Of a stretch of DNA of 64,000 nucleotides, positions 12,614-27,915 are shown in pieces. The notes beneath the pieces are model-generated. The model was not told the DNA's origin. It made no database searches and saw only the letters and a list, made by a program, of their open reading frames with translations. Position 1 is the stretch's first letter; the number at the start of each line of letters is the position of its first letter. The position numbers and the translations under genes are program-made. This DNA is from Pratylenchus scribneri (Eukaryota > Nematoda > Chromadorea > Rhabditida > Pratylenchidae), in contig JAQSEB010000032.1 in NCBI GenBank assembly GCA_030063045.1, positions 186,001-250,000 on the forward strand. The letters are read 5' to 3'.

Positions 12614-14247
12614 GGGCCTGGTTCAATTTCCGTCAGATCTGTGATATGATATATGATTGTCATATCCCCGGTTCAATTAGTGAAAAAAAATCATATCGTA
12701 AAATCGTCTCTAAAATCGGCATACGATGGCTGCGTATGATAATCATACAATCGTACAACAAATCGTTTGGTTCAATTAGTTTTCGACGATATGATATGAT
12801 TTTTCCCTTGCCGGCATCATATGACGAATTTTTAATTAATTTAAATTAATTTTAAATAATTATAACGGTTCCATGACAATTCGTCAGTGAGACAATTCGG
12901 CAGTACGACAATTCGGCAGTGCGACAATTCGGCAGTGATTTTTTTTTGTAAAAAAATATTTATTTAGGGACAATCAATGATGGGGAATCCGAATATCATA
13001 TTAGTTTTTAATAAAATTATTTTTTAAACCTTTTCCGGTATACAAACCGGTTTGGAAAAATTTGAACCTTAGTATTTTGGGTCATATTATATACCAATCG
13101 ACGCGCCTTGACGAGCTGATTGCGAATCTGCCATTGGTTTCGCATAAAACCTAAAATAAAAAAGTTATGAGCATTTTTGTCATAAAATAACTAGTTTATG
13201 CAAATTTAAGGTCATAACTTTTTTATTTTTAGGTTTTATGCGAAACCAATGACAGATTCGCAATCAGCTCATCAATCCGCGTCGAATGATATATAATATG
13301 ACCCAAAATACTAAAGTTCAAATTTTTTCAAACCGGTTTGCATACCGGAAATGGTTTAAAAAATTATTTTATTAAAAAACTAATATGATATTCGGATTCC
13401 CCATCATCGATTGCCCCTAATACATATTTATCTAACAAAAAAATCACTGCCGAATTGTCGCGAATTCTCGTACTGCCGAATTGTCGCACTGCCGAATTGT
13501 CGCACTGACGAATTGTCGGACCACCATTATAACTTTGTTATTTTATTATTTAAAAATTTAATTTTTTCACCACATTAATAAGAAAATTTTTCTCTATCGA
13601 TTCATATAAAAATATTTGAAAAAGAAGTAAAAAATTTTTTTCAGTTAAATTTCGTTAAATTTCACTATAGTGTGTGAAAAATATTTTTAAAATAATTATA
13701 AAATTTATATAAACGAAAATAAAATTTATTTGGACCGATTAGGCAACATTTTCTTTGAAAATTCATATAAAATCAAGCATTTAGTTCTTTTACTCAATTT
13801 TTAGCTCATTAGATAGAGCAGTGTCTTTTCTATAAAATACTTTTTACAGAATAATTTTAGAAATTTTTCTAAATTTTTTATGAATTTTTAAATACATATG
13901 ATTTGAGCATATATCCGCTTCGGAGTGGATATGTCTGCGTATGATTTTTATAAAGGGAATTGTCATCATATGATGAGTTATCATTTGTAGAAAAAAATTA
14001 ATTGAACCGCGCTTATGACTTTTTGTATGATAAATCGTATGCGGCCCATGATTTAGGCTCTGATGCGACGATCATATCGCTTATACGATAAAATGATTAA
14101 TTGGACCAACTTTATGACGATATGATCGTCATAATCATGCGCCGCATACGATTTTTTATACGATTTAATTGAACCGCGCGCCGGGGATATGATTTCTATC
14201 ATATCGTAAAATCTTATCGCAGATCTGACGGAAATTGAACCAGGCCC
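12614..14247. mobile_element. PIF/Harbinger-like non-autonomous transposon with nested insertion
   Basis: The termini are inverted repeats starting GGGCCTGGTTCAATTTCCGT (12614 onward) and ending with its complement at 14247. A 3 bp direct repeat CTG flanks both sides (12611-12613 and 14248-14250). Three-base CWG or TWA target duplications and GGGCC-type ends are features of Harbinger elements. The subterminal parts are full of ATATGATTTT/CATATCG-like palindromic words and copies of GGTTCAATTA in both orientations. There is no transposase ORF, so the element depends on a partner elsewhere. A separate palindromic element (12867-13525) sits inside; without it the host is about 970 bp. Confidence 0.85.
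12867..13525. mobile_element. Palindromic MITE inserted in the Harbinger-like element, 8 bp TSD
   Basis: A 659 bp element flanked by the perfect 8 bp direct repeat ATTATAAC (12859-12866 and 13526-13533). The ends match as GGT...GACAATTCGTCAGT in both inverted copies. Each end carries three or four tandem copies of a unit like GCGACAATTCGGCAGT. The arms continue inward for about 290 bp each, with mirror segments such as GGGGAATCCGAATATCATAT, AAACCGGTTTG and GGTTTTATGCGAAACCAATG, leaving only a small central loop near 13180. An 8 bp duplication points to hAT- or P-like integration. There is no ORF. Its position inside another element shows it is the younger insertion. Confidence 0.92.
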
Positions 14248-14250
14248 CTG

Positions 14251-14816
14251 GGGTGGGGTAGTGGATGACTCGTCAGAGAATGAACCCTCCCCCTTCTTTC
14301 ATCATTTTTTCATCCTCAAAATTTCCAAACCTTGAGTCATTCTTTGGTCATGTGAATGTGAAAATAACGTCGGAACCGGGCATGAAACCTTTTTTCTATT
14401 TCTTTTGTTTTGAATGTATTTTTTAAATAATGGATTTGAGAGAATTTTGGTTTTTTCATATTTGATTTGAGATTTTTTGCAGTGAATTGCATACCTAATT
14501 TTGTACTGAATAACCAATCAATGTTTTATTTTATTATTATTAATGTAATGTTGGTTGCAAGCAAATCCCAAATAAATATTGATAGGTGAAAAAGAATATT
14601 AACACCTCGAAAATGAATAGACAGAACAGAATCTCGATTGAATAATTTTATACCATCATTTTATTTTAATAGTATTATTTCATAAAAAAAATAATAGGGT
14701 GACTGATTTAATGTTGACAATGAGAAATGACAGATCAACATTTAAATAAATTAGCATTAATGTAAAGAGAAATCGACAATCTTCAATTTAATATTTCATC
14801 TTATACATTCATTAAT
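14251..14816. other. Intergenic stretch downstream of USP7
   Basis: AT-rich sequence between the Harbinger-like element and the USP7 stop at 14817. It likely includes the USP7 3' UTR. A 71-codon minus-strand frame (14302-14517) has no splice context or recognisable pattern and I do not call it. Confidence 0.4.
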
Positions 14817-19985
<5,169 letters not shown>

Positions 19986-20701
19986 AATTATTTAATATTA
20001 TTCTCAAAGTTCTAAAATAATCTTCAATTAATAAGTGCATCATTGTTATGGTGATAGTGTGTACATTTTAAATCTAGAATCATGAAGAAGAAGAAATGCT
20101 AGTGAGGATGGGATGGAACGAATTTATAATGTTTTGCTTTGTGAAAAGCAAAAAAGTTTAGTTTGTTCCTGTTCTAATAAAAAAGATCACGCACATATGA
20201 GTTCATTGATGCTTAAAAGCCATTTTTATGTTAAATTTATAAATAAAAAAAGCTTAACGGATCCTGTATTCTTGGCACTTTATTATCGGTATCGGTATCG
20301 GTACGTATCGGTATAAAAAAGGCGGCGGAGGAATGGGAAAACCGAAAAACATTAAAAAAGAAAAAACTGCTGGTTGGATGAAAGGTCTTCAGGTTTGGAT
20401 AAAAGGTCTTCAGGATTTTTTATTTTATTTTATTTGATAAATTCCTGCAAAGCAAAGCAAGAAAATAGGAAAATGTAACCATCTCTCACTCACTCTTGTT
20501 TTTATCAAAATTTTGATTGTACTCTGATAATTTTGGAAATTATCAATCAATAATAATTTTTGCTTAAAAGCAAAGTTATATTGATTTTACAGAGTTTTTT
20601 ATTCATTTCATATTTGCAAATTGCACAACAAATATCACCAAACACAACTCCTTTTTGGTGTGTTTTTTCTATAGAAATGAAACTCGCAATACAGATACGA
20701 A
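19986..20701. other. Divergent intergenic region with TATCGG microsatellite
   Basis: It separates USP7 (minus) from the unknown plus-strand gene, so promoters for both probably lie here. The only repeat is a short TATCGG array at about 20284-20316 (five copies, one interrupted by ACG). A tandem pair GGTCTTCAGG lies near 20384-20412. No other gene is seen. Confidence 0.5.
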
Positions 20702-21775
20702 ATGATGGACGGCTACCCAAGCTCGTTGCTCTGTCTTTGCGTCCGGAAATTGGCTTTCAATTGGAGAATGGATCAGATGGATCAATTAGGCAATTTTCTG
20801 CCTACAACATTGTTTTCATCCATTACCAAACTGAATGAAGATGCGAAAAAATTGGCAGAAATTTTCCCTTCAAGTTTTACTCTTTTTATATTAAAATGTT
20901 GAAATATATTTTAAAGACACGATTCAAAGATTGCCCGAGAAATGTTTTGTGATGAATATAGAGAGCAGAAAATTGGATGTTGAAAAGACAGTTCTCGCTT
21001 CGGAGCCATTCCTCTCCAAATTAGCTTTCTTTGATCTTTGCTCCAAAATGGCACTTGAACAAGTATTAATTTGCATATCTTTATTAACCAAAATAAATTC
21101 CAACCCTTTTTTAGCCCACCGAACGCGTTTACCAAACATTGAGTGAATCGGAACAGGACAAATTGGAGAATATGGAATCAATTGAACCCGTCGTTTGGTG
21201 CAGAGCATTGGAATTGTCACCTCGGCGTGCCATAATCCACTACGATGATATTGCGTTGAGTTGTGCTGCCAGTGGATATTTGCGTGCTTTGGAAAGGTTT
21301 AACCACAATTTAAATTATCTTATCCAATTCAAATTTCCACAAATAGGAATTTAATGAAAGTTCGAGGAGGGGAGGACACAGCTCTTCTTCAACGCTGTGC
21401 TCTCACTGCAATTTTGAATGGTCATTTTCATGTGGCGGTAGGGTTTTTGGTTTAAAACAGTTTAAAATATTCTTAAACTTAAAGAATGCAATCCAAATTG
21501 AGAATTTTTCCACCGCCTTCCACTATTTCTTCCCCGATGGCCATCCACCCCCAATTTTCATTGCCGATCTTTTGGACACAAAAAAGCTAAAGCCGGAAGT
21601 GGGCGAACAAATATTCGAGGAAATAATCGATTGGCTTTCCAAATTGGATGTCCAATGGCTGATCAGGGCAATCGAAAAAGAGATGAGAATTCCAATTTAT
21701 GTTCGACAACGATTGGAATGGAAATATCGAGAATGCGTCGATCGAAGGGAATATCCGTGCAATGATTACGATTGA
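20702..21775 (+). CDS. Unrecognised 293-residue protein
   Basis: Five exons join in frame with canonical GT-AG introns of 43-52 bp: 20702-20873, 20917-21062, 21115-21296, 21347-21437, 21485-21775. The frame is intact through every junction, which supports a real gene. The protein starts MMDGYPSSLLCLC and contains LPTTLFSSITKLNEDAKKL, VVWCRALELSPRRAIIHYDD, SCAASGYLRALERN, CALTAILNGHFHVA and a C-terminal QWLIRAIEKEMRIPIYVRQR followed by WKYRECVDRREYPCNDYD. It looks helical and cytosolic, without signal peptide or membrane segment. The SGYLRALE/NGHFHVA segments recall repeat-type helical hairpins, but I cannot assign a family. The start could be the second Met (20705), or a further 5' exon could exist since CAATACAG precedes it. 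Confidence 0.7.
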
Positions 21776-21870
21776 TGAGTGATGGATGTGAGTCGCCGGA
21801 ACCGGAACCCGGAATGAATATGAAGATGATTTTTATTGAAGAAATAAAATTGGTGATTACTTCATCTAAC

Positions 21871-22199
21871 CAGTGGCGGCGCCAGGATTTTGGGAAGGGA
21901 GGGGCACTTTTTCGAGCTTTTTTTGCTCATTTGTAAACATCGGTATTTTCGTCGAAAAATGGCCGCGCAGCGGAAAAATTCGGCCCAAAATGGCCGCGCA
22001 GCGAAAAAAATTCGGCCCAAAATGGCCGCGCAGCGAAAAAATTAGGCCCAAGGCCGCGAAGCGGAAAAATTCGACCTAAAGTGGCCGCGCAACGAAAAAA
22101 TTTGAGCATGAAAAAGGGTCCTCCCTTTATTTTTTTTCCTCCCCTTCCCCCAATGGGGGGAGCACTTCCCCCAAGTGCACCCCCCTGGCGCCGCCACTG
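21871..22199. mobile_element. hAT-like MITE with internal tandem repeats
   Basis: The inverted ends CAGTGGCGGCGCCAGG and CCTGGCGCCGCCACTG bound a 329 bp element. ATCTAAC plus a shared C flanks it on both sides (21864-21871 and 22200-22207), consistent with an 8 bp hAT target duplication. The middle has about five tandem copies of a ~30 bp unit containing AAAATTCGGCCC and AATGGCCGCGCAGCG (roughly 21955-22100). G/C-rich segments next to each end (GGGAGGGGCAC, CACTTCCCCC) extend the palindrome. It lies about 95 bp after the stop of the preceding gene, possibly in its 3' UTR. No ORF. Confidence 0.87.
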
Positions 22200-22207
22200 A
22201 TCTAACC

Positions 22208-22904
22208 CCAAATCTATCTATTTATATGTACAAATAATATTCCACTAATAAATATATTTTTACCCAAAGATTATGAATAAATATATTAATTAATTAGAAT
22301 ATCTAACTAAAATGGCATCATTCATGTTTTTATTAGGCAATTATAATGATGGCTTTTTTCGATTTGTTAACATTTTTGTTTGGTTTGCAGAAATCGAACA
22401 TCCGTCAATTTTCATCAGTCTTTATCAAAAATTTATGAAATTTATTTTAAAAAATATATTTTTAATAATAGACAAAAGTAAATGGAAAAAATGGGGAGAG
22501 AGGCAAGGCACGAGGACAAATTGGGATTATAATGAATGATAGGAAGGAATAGTAGGTGAAAAAAAACATATTTTTATTTAGTCGATTGGGAATAAATTCT
22601 CGGAATTCAATAACCTCAAATTCTAAACTAGGAGAATAAAAGGAATGCTAAATGAAATATCTGGGCGGGATATATACATAATTGGAGAATTTTATCATTT
22701 ATTTGTATTAATGATTTGTCGAATAATTAAATTGATTCAATTTAAAATTGTAGCGAGATTAAATATTTTCTTATACTCTTGAAGAAATCAAAATGAATAA
22801 TTTTCACAGGCATTATTCAAAAGAATATTTTAATTTTGATGGACGAAAAAAAAAACAGAAAAACAATCAAAAATATTAATTAAAAAGAGGAATATTTAAT
22901 CAAA
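22208..22904. other. Convergent intergenic stretch
   Basis: AT-rich sequence between the plus-strand unknown gene and the RNFT-like stop. A 75-codon plus-strand frame (22312-22539) has no family resemblance and is not called. No repeat or RNA gene seen. Confidence 0.4.
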
Positions 22905-25707
22905 TCAGAATAAAGAAGGGAACATTGATTCTCCGTTTCGATAGTTATTGTCTTCTTTGGTCACCACCGCCCGACAAATTGGACAAGTATGCTCACGGTC
23001 AAGCCATGTACGAATGCATTCCGAGCAGAAAATATGGCCGCATTTCAACTGAGAAGAAAACAAAAAATTAATTTGAGATTTTTTTATGGAAAGGAAAATA
23101 AGAAATGAGCAATTTTTAATTAAATTCCCCAAACCTTAATCGGTGATGTGAATTCACTGAAGCAAATTGTGCAAGGTTCATTCTTTTTGAACTCTGCCTC
23201 GGAAGGTGCTGAGCCAAGATGAGTAGCACGGAATATGCGCAAAGTGGTCAAAAGCCAACCCCAGACCATAGAGAGGATCAGCAAAATCTAAGAAATATTT
23301 AAATTATCATTATTTTCAATTTTATTATTAACCTTCATTCCACCATAGAGTACAGTCCACCACATTGCATTCAAATATGCATTCCATTGGCCAAATGGAA
23401 TGGCAAATCGGTAAAGTGCGGCACTATATTCCAGCCATTGGAAGAGCCGACGCTTGTACATTGTTGAACATTTTGGCAGATTGAAAACCTTTTATATGAG
23501 GGAATTTAAAATCATTGTTATTATAAAAATATAATATTTAGGGGTCATATTACGATTTAAAAAAATTGAAAAAAATATATCAAATTGTTGTGGACAAAAA
23601 TTATTCAAAAAACTATAAAATTTCATTTTGTGTTCAATTTTTAATTATTGCATTTATATTTCTCATTTTTCAGAGATATTTTTCCATTTTTAATTTATAA
23701 TTGATGTAAATTTCGATTTTTTATTTCTATTCTTATTAAATTGACCATAATTTTGGTGCAAAGAACGCAATCCATAATGAAATATTCAGTGATGAAGACA
23801 ATGTAAAGAGTTGACCAGAATGATGGATTTGGAATGAGCAATGAATTTACGGAAATTGGCTGGAAAATTGAGGCGGCAAAAATGAAGACGGACTGGCCCA
23901 ACAATTGAAGAAGCATAAATTGGCGGAGAACAATTTTGGAAATGAGCATCCAACCCGAACCCGAGCCAGAAATATAGCTGAAAAATATTGAGAATAAATA
24001 TAAATTTAATTTGCAAAAAAAACCGTTTGAAAGCTATCACATCGGAGTAATGGAAAAGGCAGAAAACGAGGGAAAGGCATGCCGTAAATTCGATGGCGAA
24101 GAATTGGATCAGAACAAAAATGATGACCAAAAGCCAGCTGAACAAAACGCCCAATGCGTAGAGGCTTGGAAACTGAAATAAAATGAATTAAAAATAATTG
24201 TGGTAGTAATAAAATACAAACCTCGCCCGTCTGTTGAACAATGTTCCGGAGGATTTGATGCCGTCGACGAAGCAATTCTTGGAAGCGAATGCGCAAATTG
24301 CGGAATGTGGCTTCGTCCCCATCCGCCGAATTGTTTGTTGTGTTCGCTGCACTATTGTCGGTTGTTTCCACTGATGTTGTTGTGGTCGTCGTTGACAATG
24401 TCCGATCCGCCGCTGTGCCATTGGCCACCGTTCTTTGAATGAGCTGGGGTTCGGATGGGCCACCAATGGTTTCTACAAAATGATTGGATCGAGCCGGAGA
24501 TGAAGAACGGCGGCGAAGAACTCGCTGAAAAAAAATTTTAAATGAATATTATTGGAAATTTAGAAAAGTATTTTCATTAGTTGTATTATTTTTTCTCATA
24601 TTATAAATTCTTTCATAAAATTAGATGATTTTAAATTCAATCAGAAATATTTTTTAAAATTATTGCCTAGGATTTTATTTTATATAAAATTTACTTTAAT
24701 GTTCTGGTCCAATGTTTGTGAGGCAATGCCAATGTTAATGGCCACGGAATCATTTATGTTTGATGGGGAAATATTTGAACTGCCTGCGCCAACATTCAAA
24801 TTCATAACCGCCGGTGAGGATCTGGCACGACCGCAATTGCTTGCCAAACTCGGAGTCGGACTGGATGGACCACCGCCATTTTGCATTTCATTTGGGTTTT
24901 GCTGCTGAACATTGCCATTTGATTGTTGATATTCGGCAATTAATGAAGATTGTGAAAAATTTGTCGGTGACTGAACATTTTGACTTTGTTGATGTTCTCC
25001 ATTATGATGATGGAATGCCGAAACTGCGGCAAATCCATCGCCAATTGCCTTAAAAATTGAAAAGGTTTTACGCGAATTAATATTGGATTTTTTCAAAAAC
25101 AGACCAATGAAGTTTGTCGCTGCAAAGAATATTGTTGTTGATTTGCTCCACCTCCTCCCTCATCTCCACTTGCAGTGAATTGGCCTACCAAATTTTGCAA
25201 TCCACTTGGCAATTGAATGGCTGGAAGTTGGATATTCAATGGGCCTTGGATGAATTCACGGGTCATTGGTGTCTGAAAATATTTAAGCTTTTTAAACTTT
25301 TTGAAAAAATTTAAATGCTGATGATGGATTTTTAGGTTAAGGTACAAATATATTAATTCCTTTTTTGGTTCAGTCAATACTTATTGATCGACTGTAATCG
25401 ATTACTTTGACGTCCTTTATCAGTAAAATATGAATAAGTCAATTATCGGGTAAATATTTCCTCCCATATTATTGTTTACAATTTCTTATGCCTAAAAATT
25501 AAATTCACTCACATCAACTAAAACCTCACAGCGCCAACTACCACCGCCACCATCCGATCCGGTATTTGAGGTTCTTGTCGATCTATTTGATGTGTTATTG
25601 ATGTTGCCATTTTGGATACGTTGTTGATTGTTATTGTTGCTTTCGGTTTGACTGGCCGTTGAAATACTAGTTTGACGTGTTATTCCCGCAACATTTGAAA
25701 AATGCAT
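22905..25707 (-). CDS. RNFT1/2-like multi-pass membrane RING E3 ubiquitin ligase
   Basis: Likely an ER-membrane E3 ligase of the RNFT (RING finger, transmembrane) family. The C-terminus has a complete C3HC4 RING: CTICFSEFTSPIK, then CGHIFCSECIRTWLDREH, then TCPICRAVV, split by an intron near 23049-23135, ending at 22905. Before it come hydrophobic segments for several membrane passes: LYALGVLFSWLLVIIFVLIQ, FTACLSLVFCLFHYSDVIAF, a minus-strand block at 23980-23700 (LRQFMLLQLLGQSVFIFAAS), and ILLILSMVWGWLLTTLRIF just before the RING. The N-terminal half is low-complexity, rich in Gln, Asn, Ser and Thr (exons near 25707-25513, 25273-25105, 25047-24697, 24526-24222), typical of a disordered tail. 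The start MHFSNVAGITRQ is the first Met. Exon limits inside the membrane part are approximate. RNFT1 and RNFT2 cannot be separated here. Confidence 0.85.
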
Positions 25708-26067
25708 TTCTTTTTATTTTACTATAATCTGTTAGAAATATTTGCATTAAAAATATAAATTTTTGTGCAATATTTGTGAAATAAAAATATGATAACTGGT
25801 TTAATTTTAAACCAAATTCGTTATAAAAATAATAAAATTAAATATTTATTGCAATCAAAAAAAGGAATTGAATTAAAGTTGATTTATTAATTGTTGTAAA
25901 AATGAATGAAAGTGAATGTATGGATTATGAGAAATCCTGAGTAATTTAAATAAATTTAGCGAAATTCAAAAATTATTAATGATATGTCGGTATTTGCGAA
26001 AAAAATTCACATTGGTTAAAGCATAAAAAATATAGCACCAAAAATTAATCATATTAATTCTCATTGA

Positions 26068-27296
26068 TCAATGTTGTCGATTGTTTCTTCCGCCGATTCG
26101 GCCTGCCGCGCCTGAATAGCAGTAGGCATCGTCAAGACCATAAATGTCCAAGTAGGGCCTGTTCGCTTCCATTTGTTGTTTTTGCCTTAAAAAGTGTGCT
26201 CTGTCTCGTTCCTGGCGTCGTACAAGGGCAGCAGCACTACCGGCAGAATAATACGGATCATCATCGCCGGAGCAGATCATTGTGATTGAAATGGCAATTG
26301 CAATCAACTGGAAATGATTTAGTGAATTATTTTTTTTCTCACGTAAAAAACCTGTGCTATGATGACAATGGCGAACACAGCCAAAGCCACGGAAAATCCA
26401 ATGCGCAATGCAAGCCATATCCGATAATGGCATCCATCACAGCGTAAATCACATGTGCGGGGAACATCTTGGCGAAAAGCACGGAAATCGGAACAACCGG
26501 CATTACCTAATATATTTCAATTTTACTTTGTTTATTCATTCATAAAATACACTTACCGCAACATCGAAATGCTTGTTGAAGACGATCCAAACTTTCTTGC
26601 ACTATTCCCGGCCCTTGATAATAATGCTGAACCATATAATTGAGAGCATCGGCCAATTCAACATCAATCTGAATTTGCATGAATATTTCCTATGTTATAT
26701 TGGGAACATACCGAATCTTTGGTGTAAATAATGTAACTGCCACATCCAATGGTGAAAACCAATAAGAGAAACGTGCCAACCGCATAAATGCCCAATAACA
26801 GTTTGGATTTGCTCACTGTGCCACAGCAACCAAACATTGCCACAATAATGAGTGAACCGCCAAGAATTATCAACAAATAGGAGAATGTGTAAAGGGTAGG
26901 AGCTTCCCAAAAAGCCTCATGCACAGCTTGACGATATCGTTCGCTGAGAAAATCGCGAAAACGGCTGTCAGTCCTGAGCCAAACTCCCATTGCGAGGACA
27001 AGAGTGCCAACAACCTATAATGTAATATTGAATATTAGTTCTTGGAAATATATCAAAATAAACCATGAAAATGATGTTGATTCCAAAAATGGCATATTTA
27101 GACCAAAGCTGGCACTCGCCATTCTCAGTGGAATTATTGCTGAAAAAATAAGATTAGCAAATATTTTAATTTGTATTTTTTTAAACCTTGGTGGTTCCAA
27201 ATAAATGCGATCATTTTGCAAATATTTTGCACGATCAAGAGGGCGATATTGATTTGGAACGAAAGCACTTGTAGTTTTGACTGGTAATTTGTACAT
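26068..27296 (-). CDS. Tetraspanin
   Basis: A four-pass membrane scaffold protein that organises membrane microdomains. The start is MYKLPVKTTSAFVPNQYRPL (27296), a long basic cytoplasmic N-terminus. TM1 is split by an intron (YAIFGINIIFM / VVGTLVLAMGVWL). TM2 and TM3 lie in one exon (FSYLLIILGGSLIIVAMFGC, then YAVGTFLLLVFTIGCGSYII) with a short CCGTVSKSK loop. The large extracellular loop carries the CCG signature across a splice junction (AFRCC / GNAGCSDF) plus further Cys (VPRTCDLRCDGC). TM4 is IGFSVALAVFAIVIIAQLIA. The C-terminal tail is long and polar (RRQERDRAHFLRQKQQ), ending RIGGRNNRQH at 26068. The order and motifs are diagnostic of the family; the subfamily is not clear. It sits 361 bp upstream of the RNFT-like gene on the same strand. 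Confidence 0.93.
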
Positions 27297-27915
27297 TGCA
27301 TACGGATACGGATTTTATATATTTTAATTTAACTCTTAAAAATCGTCATGTTGTGGTAAAAATAAAATGCTAAAAATTTACTATTTCTTTGTTGGTGTAG
27401 TCTGCTCTGTGGTGTGGCGTGTGGGTCTGGGTTTTTTTAAGGGCTAGTCAGCTTTATCTCGCATCTTTATATTTTTTTGACAAAAATTTGTTGGGAAAAT
27501 TTTTAAAAAGGGATTGATGATGATAATTGATGATTAGATGGACAAAAAACTATAACCCCAAGCCAAAAACTAAGCTAAAACTTATACATTCTTATCAGTA
27601 ATAAATAACAGTTCTTCCTTTTTTAATCTTATCATTTTATACTTACATTACGCTCTACGTAAACCCATTCATATCGCACTCGTTTTTCTTAAATCACTCG
27701 CATCACAATCCTGGTCCTGCTGGGCCCTGGGTTATTCATTCAATCACATCAACACATAGCAGTTTTTAGCTTATTTCAAAGATCCCATCCCATTCATATT
27801 CACAGTCCTTTTTTAGAAATTACAAAAAAAATTATTATTGGCAAATGCCCAACAAATATTTATTTTTAAAATGATTTTCTCTTAAAGGTTTAATTTTAAT
27901 TAACTAATAAATTAC
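27297..27915. other. Divergent intergenic region, tetraspanin to acyltransferase copy 1
   Basis: Presumed promoters for the minus-strand tetraspanin and plus-strand acyltransferase copy. A GT-rich patch lies at about 27401-27435 (TGTGGTGTGGCGTGTGGG). No gene, RNA or repeat is seen. Its last bases differ from those before the second copy, so the duplicated segment does not include this promoter. Confidence 0.45.

Noticed and set aside
12614..14247. Repeated spaced palindromes considered as a CRISPR-like array
   Set aside because: The repeats are inverted, flanked by target duplications and part of transposon ends in an intron-bearing eukaryotic genome.
22312..22539. 75-codon plus-strand frame with hydrophobic N-terminus
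   Set aside because: Phe/Ile-rich as expected from AT-rich DNA. No introns, no homologue pattern, no good start context.
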